64,000 bases of DNA from Epiperipatus broadwayi (taxonomy: Eukaryota; Onychophora; Udeonychophora; Euonychophora; Peripatidae), in the NCBI GenBank assembly GCA_028023455.1, contig JAQFVV010013065.1:124001-188000 (forward strand), given 5' to 3'. Every line of letters begins with the position of its first letter. Within the stretch, counting starts at the first letter, position 1. The notes beneath the pieces were generated by a model. That model was given only the letters and a program-made list of their open reading frames with translations. It searched no databases and was not told the origin of the DNA. Of this stretch, positions 58,485 to 64,000 are shown piece by piece. A program made the translations under genes and the position numbers.

Positions 58485-58500
58485 TGGGTATAAAAGCAGA
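58485..58500 (+). promoter_or_regulatory. Possible TATA box
   Basis: GGGTATAAAAGCAGATG stands out by its G/C context, with short repeats starting 20 bp downstream. In such AT-rich DNA a chance match is quite possible, and no gene is proven downstream. Confidence 0.2.
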
Positions 58501-58518
58501 TGCTCAATTATTTTCAAG

Positions 58519-58602
58519 GTGCTTTTTTGATTAGTTGAGTGTGCTTTTGATTAGTTAAGTTTGCTTTCTGTTAGTTAAGTGTGTTTTAAATTAGTCATAA
58601 CT
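58519..58602 (+). repeat. Four imperfect 20-bp tandem repeats
   Basis: Units of the type GTGCTTTTGATTAGTTAAGT repeat four times with small changes, ending at ATTAGTCATAAC. Confidence 0.65.
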
Positions 58603-61600
58603 CTCTAATAATTTATTTTAAAATAGTAAAGTATACTAATTGAATCATTAAAAAAAGAGTATTTAAATAAATTATAAATTTATTCAGTTAAAATATGTAC
58701 TGTTATGCAACTAAATTCCCTTATGAAGCATCGCATAACCATGGAAGTACCACAAAGAAGTATCTATTTGTATAAAGAAATGTTGAAAGTACAATTTTTA
58801 ATTAAAAATATAATTTTAATATTGTTAATGAAGGCAAATAGTTTATTGGTCAATAACATTTTGGACACTGTATGAGGAATTGGACAGAAAAGTTCACAAG
58901 AAATTACAAAGAAAAAAATGCATTTATTTGGAAAGATAGTTTTATCTAAGACCTAAAGTAATATGGTAAAAACTTTAAAATCTTTCAATAATTTGAAAGT
59001 AAGTATCATTTTTAATAAGAGATGCAGATGTCTCTTTTTGAAGAAAACATTTTTAAAACAATTTATTTTAAACTGTCATTCTAAAAATGATGGAAAAATG
59101 AAGACAGTTATGAAAAATACCTTACATGATAAGTCTTTACTATAAAAAAAGACTACATGTATTTAACAAATTTTGAGAAAAACTGATGCTTGGAAAAAAT
59201 TAATTGAAAAGAAAATATTCTTGGATAAATAAGAAAATATCCTGAAAGTAAAACTTTATATGCTAATATATGTGAAATAGTTAAATATTATTTTCTGGAA
59301 ATATCTAAAAAAAATGTGCAGGAATTACATACATGGATGCCCAAATTCATATCACTGTGTCAAAGACATTATAAGCCAGCATAGAATCCTGATTGAATAA
59401 GAAACTCTGGAGAATTATTTTTAAATATTATAAGTTGAAATTAACTTCAATAATTACTGTTCTGGAAAATATAAACAATAAACTATCAATTTTAAAAACT
59501 TTCAAGAACAGATTAGTGATTATTTTTACAAATGGATCCAGATTCCCAAAGTCGACTTTCTTTTCATTTTTTTTCATTCATCATTTTATTTGGAACCAAC
59601 TGAGCATGCATCATGTCAGGGAGAAAATTTGTCATCTAGTGTTAGAAAATATCATAGCAACAAGCATTGGGGAGTTTCAATGCCTGAAAAAACTGTGATA
59701 ATAAAATCCTGAAGTAATAAAGGACATTTTTATTTTAAAAATGAACATTTATCATGGATTAAAGTTTACATAGATATGTTTTTTATTTATTTTTAAACTA
59801 ACCTTAATATTAATTTTTCTTATTTATAATTAGAGATAGGAAAGGTACATATAAAATATTAATTATTTACTAATATAATATTTATAATTTTTATAAAGGA
59901 TAGTTTAAATATTTGATTACGGTAGTGTTGAATGAGTGTTATAATATGCAATATTTGATTGATTGTGGCTAAGAAGACATCTAAAAAGTGATCAACTAAA
60001 AGGATTATCACTTGGATAATAATTGTAAAATATTAATTTTTTTATGATGTATTTTTTTTCTTTCTTTTAGATCATCAAGTATTTTTTTTATAATGTTAAT
60101 GTATGAACATATGAGTATGTGTGAATACCCTAAACACATATAAAATGTATAGAAGTTAGTTTTTATTAAAAATATGCATACTTTTATTTATTATATTACT
60201 GATAAAGTATAATGTAATGGAATATAATTATATGATTCTTTTGTTAAAAAAACTTTATTATTTTAAAATGTTTTGAAGTATTGATTTTATTATCGATACC
60301 TGGGATTTGTATTTGTGTTCAAGAAGTTTATTAAATAATCTAGATCACTGACTTTATATGCAAATTTATTTGTTATTTTAGAAATATGTTTTAAGAATTT
60401 TTTTGGCGATGTAGATTGATAAATCTATAAAAAAAAAAAAATTTGAAAAATAGTGACTTAGGAGTAGTATAAATTGAAACCAAGGTGATGCTTTGTTGTA
60501 GGTTCTTTATGAGGAATAGAAATAGTTTTTATTGTCTTAATAATTATGCAGGTACAGATAACGAAGCCCTGTAACTTGTATATTTTCATGGGCAGTGTTT
60601 TCTCCTTAATATTGAATATTAATGCTCCAAAAAGCTGAATAAATAGCTAGGACATTGTTATTTAGTGGAGGTTATTAGACAAATAAGTCATGCCTCTCTT
60701 TTTTTTATGCACTGTTACCATGTGATCATCTTATAATGTGTACTATTGAGTTGATACTCTAGTTTGTTCTTCAAACCCATGCATCTGATTGCTATCATGT
60801 ATCTTTGAAGGAGAATGATAACTAATTTTGGAATAGAAGGATTGTTATTTGGAAGAAGATAGGATAGGTTTTCTTACTTTGAATGATGTTAAGAATAAAT
60901 AAAAATCGAATTGAGAATAAAACTTAAAATAAGGATAAAGAATCATAGAATGTTTTCTACATTTTAATAAACTATCTTTAAGAAAGTATGTAAATGATAA
61001 TAAAATTGTTCGTGAAATTTTGGAATAATTTTAAAAGTATTTCTAACTTATATGTAATGCATATTTTTTAATGGATGGTATATCTAAAGAAACAACAGAG
61101 AATAGAATAAATAAATTATATTTCATGAGTATTATTTTATATTTAAGAAAATGCATCAACACATACATATAGTTTTATACTAGATTAATACCAAATAAAA
61201 TGTAGAATATATGATAAGTCTATTATTAATTGAGTTCACTTATTTTATTAACAAACCGGAATAAATATATTTTGTCTAGTAGTATCAGCACTATCATGAT
61301 AAGTTATTTTAAACAATTAAGAATAAGTTAATAGACATATATTAGAATAAGTAATCGTATTGTAATTTATGTTTTTATGTTTTCATAATTGATCTATATT
61401 TTGATGGAAACATGTTATAATATTATTTAATTGTATCTAGTACATGTGAAACTCTACGTATATCCATGATGATTATTATTGATAGTATTTGCTGTAAATA
61501 TTTTAAAAAGCATATTACAGTTCTAAGTCGGAATAAAGGCTTAGATGCTTAGATTTTTTTTCTATTTTGTTATTTTATTTTGAGATGAAAGTTGTAATGA

Positions 61601-61974
61601 GATAAGATTCGCTGACTGTAAATATTGTAAATAATTTATTGTTTGTTAAGCTATTGGAATAAAATTTCTTAAACTTGTTTTTATAAATTTATGTGTTGAA
61701 TCAAATTTTTTCCACATCACAAACATATGACTACAGATATCTTGAACTAAAACATAATATTTGTACAGTAGGAATAAGAGTATTATTTAAGAATTATAGT
61801 ATTTTCTTAATATGATTTATTTCAGAAATTTTATTTACATTATCATTATGGTCATAAATTAATCATATAATATATTACACAGAATTATAATTACCACATA
61901 TCCTCAGATTATAGGATATTACCACATTTTATTTAAGATATCATATGAAAGCTAAAAGATTATGCTATATTATT

Positions 61975-62136
<162 letters not shown>

Positions 62137-62708
62137 AAGAACTATAACTGGGAAAATAGATAAGATTGAATTATATGGAAAAGATTATTATTTATTATTA
62201 TTATTATTTGTTAGGTGTAGTTGAGGGTGATATTAAATCCCTTATCATGCTTGACTACAGTAATTTTGATTGACTCAAATTAGTTTAAGAACCTGAGATT
62301 ATTTTAGTTAGATTATTTTGAATAAAGAGATTAAGATTTATTTATCAGTATTATCTTAATTAATTAATTATTGTTAAAGTCGTAAGAATGCTATAAATTT
62401 ATTATTGGAAATAATAAAAGGGTGGATAGTATTCTTAAGCCATTGAGGTGGTATTCTGTGGGATATTGGCTCAATGAAATTAATATTACCACTTGTATGT
62501 CACTTCATGGTCTCATGATTTAATAAATATTTATTTATTTAGTTTATAAAACCGAACCATATTATTATTTCTTATTAATTAGAGCTAGTTAAACAATAGA
62601 AATTAACATAGAATATTTTTATTATCGATTATATGCATTTTAACCGAACATAATTATTTATCTGAGCTAGTCCCATTTTATTATATATTATATTTCCTGG
62701 AAGTGAGG

Positions 62709-64000
<1,292 letters not shown>

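Overview
This window looks like transposon-filled intergenic DNA from an AT-rich invertebrate animal; the species cannot be named from the sequence. No host exon, tRNA or rRNA gene could be supported. Almost everything recognisable is mobile DNA: RTE-type LINEs, Penelope-like elements (PLEs) with a GIY-YIG endonuclease, a gag-only LTR element, a BED-finger hAT transposon, tRNA-derived SINEs, foldback elements, long ATT and TA microsatellites, and three related families of small repeats carrying hammerhead-ribozyme (HHR) folds. Stop codons and frameshifts break nearly every coding copy. The freshest elements are one RTE (25461-28672, one frameshift) and the LTR element (29573-34050).

Layout. 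0-8.3 kb: decayed gag, PLE and RTE pieces, with a hAT deletion derivative (5156-6978) inside an RTE. 8.3-14 kb: mostly unassigned AT-rich DNA, weak tandem repeats and one SINE. 14.0-15.8 kb: two HHR-bearing families, one a tandem dimer with two near-complete type I HHRs. 16.2 kb: SINE with a perfect 16-bp target-site duplication. 17.4-18.6 kb: an AAT array and a head-to-head PLE pair. 18.87-24.0 kb and 40.27-42.83 kb: two inverted copies of one 2.55-kb segment; the left copy also carries two PLE pieces, a SINE and a LINE. 24.1-37.4 kb: head-to-head PLE pair whose minus copy contains a hAT (itself containing the RTE) and the LTR element. 37.6-40.25 kb: a large imperfect palindrome. 48.2-49.3 kb: another inverted PLE pair. 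51.7-52.6 kb: third HHR family, again head to head. 53.9-57.4 kb and 62.8-64.0 kb: RTE relics separated by about 5.3 kb of unclassified DNA with TA-rich edges.

How the parts relate. PLEs and RTEs are autonomous retroelements; the SINEs, HHR repeats and gag-only LTR element would need proteins supplied in trans. Related copies inside the window serve as empty sites and allow several insertions to be ordered. Two themes stand out: HHR folds whose helices covary between families, and repeated head-to-head inverted junctions. All assignments are by reading translated motifs and folding by hand; no database search was run.
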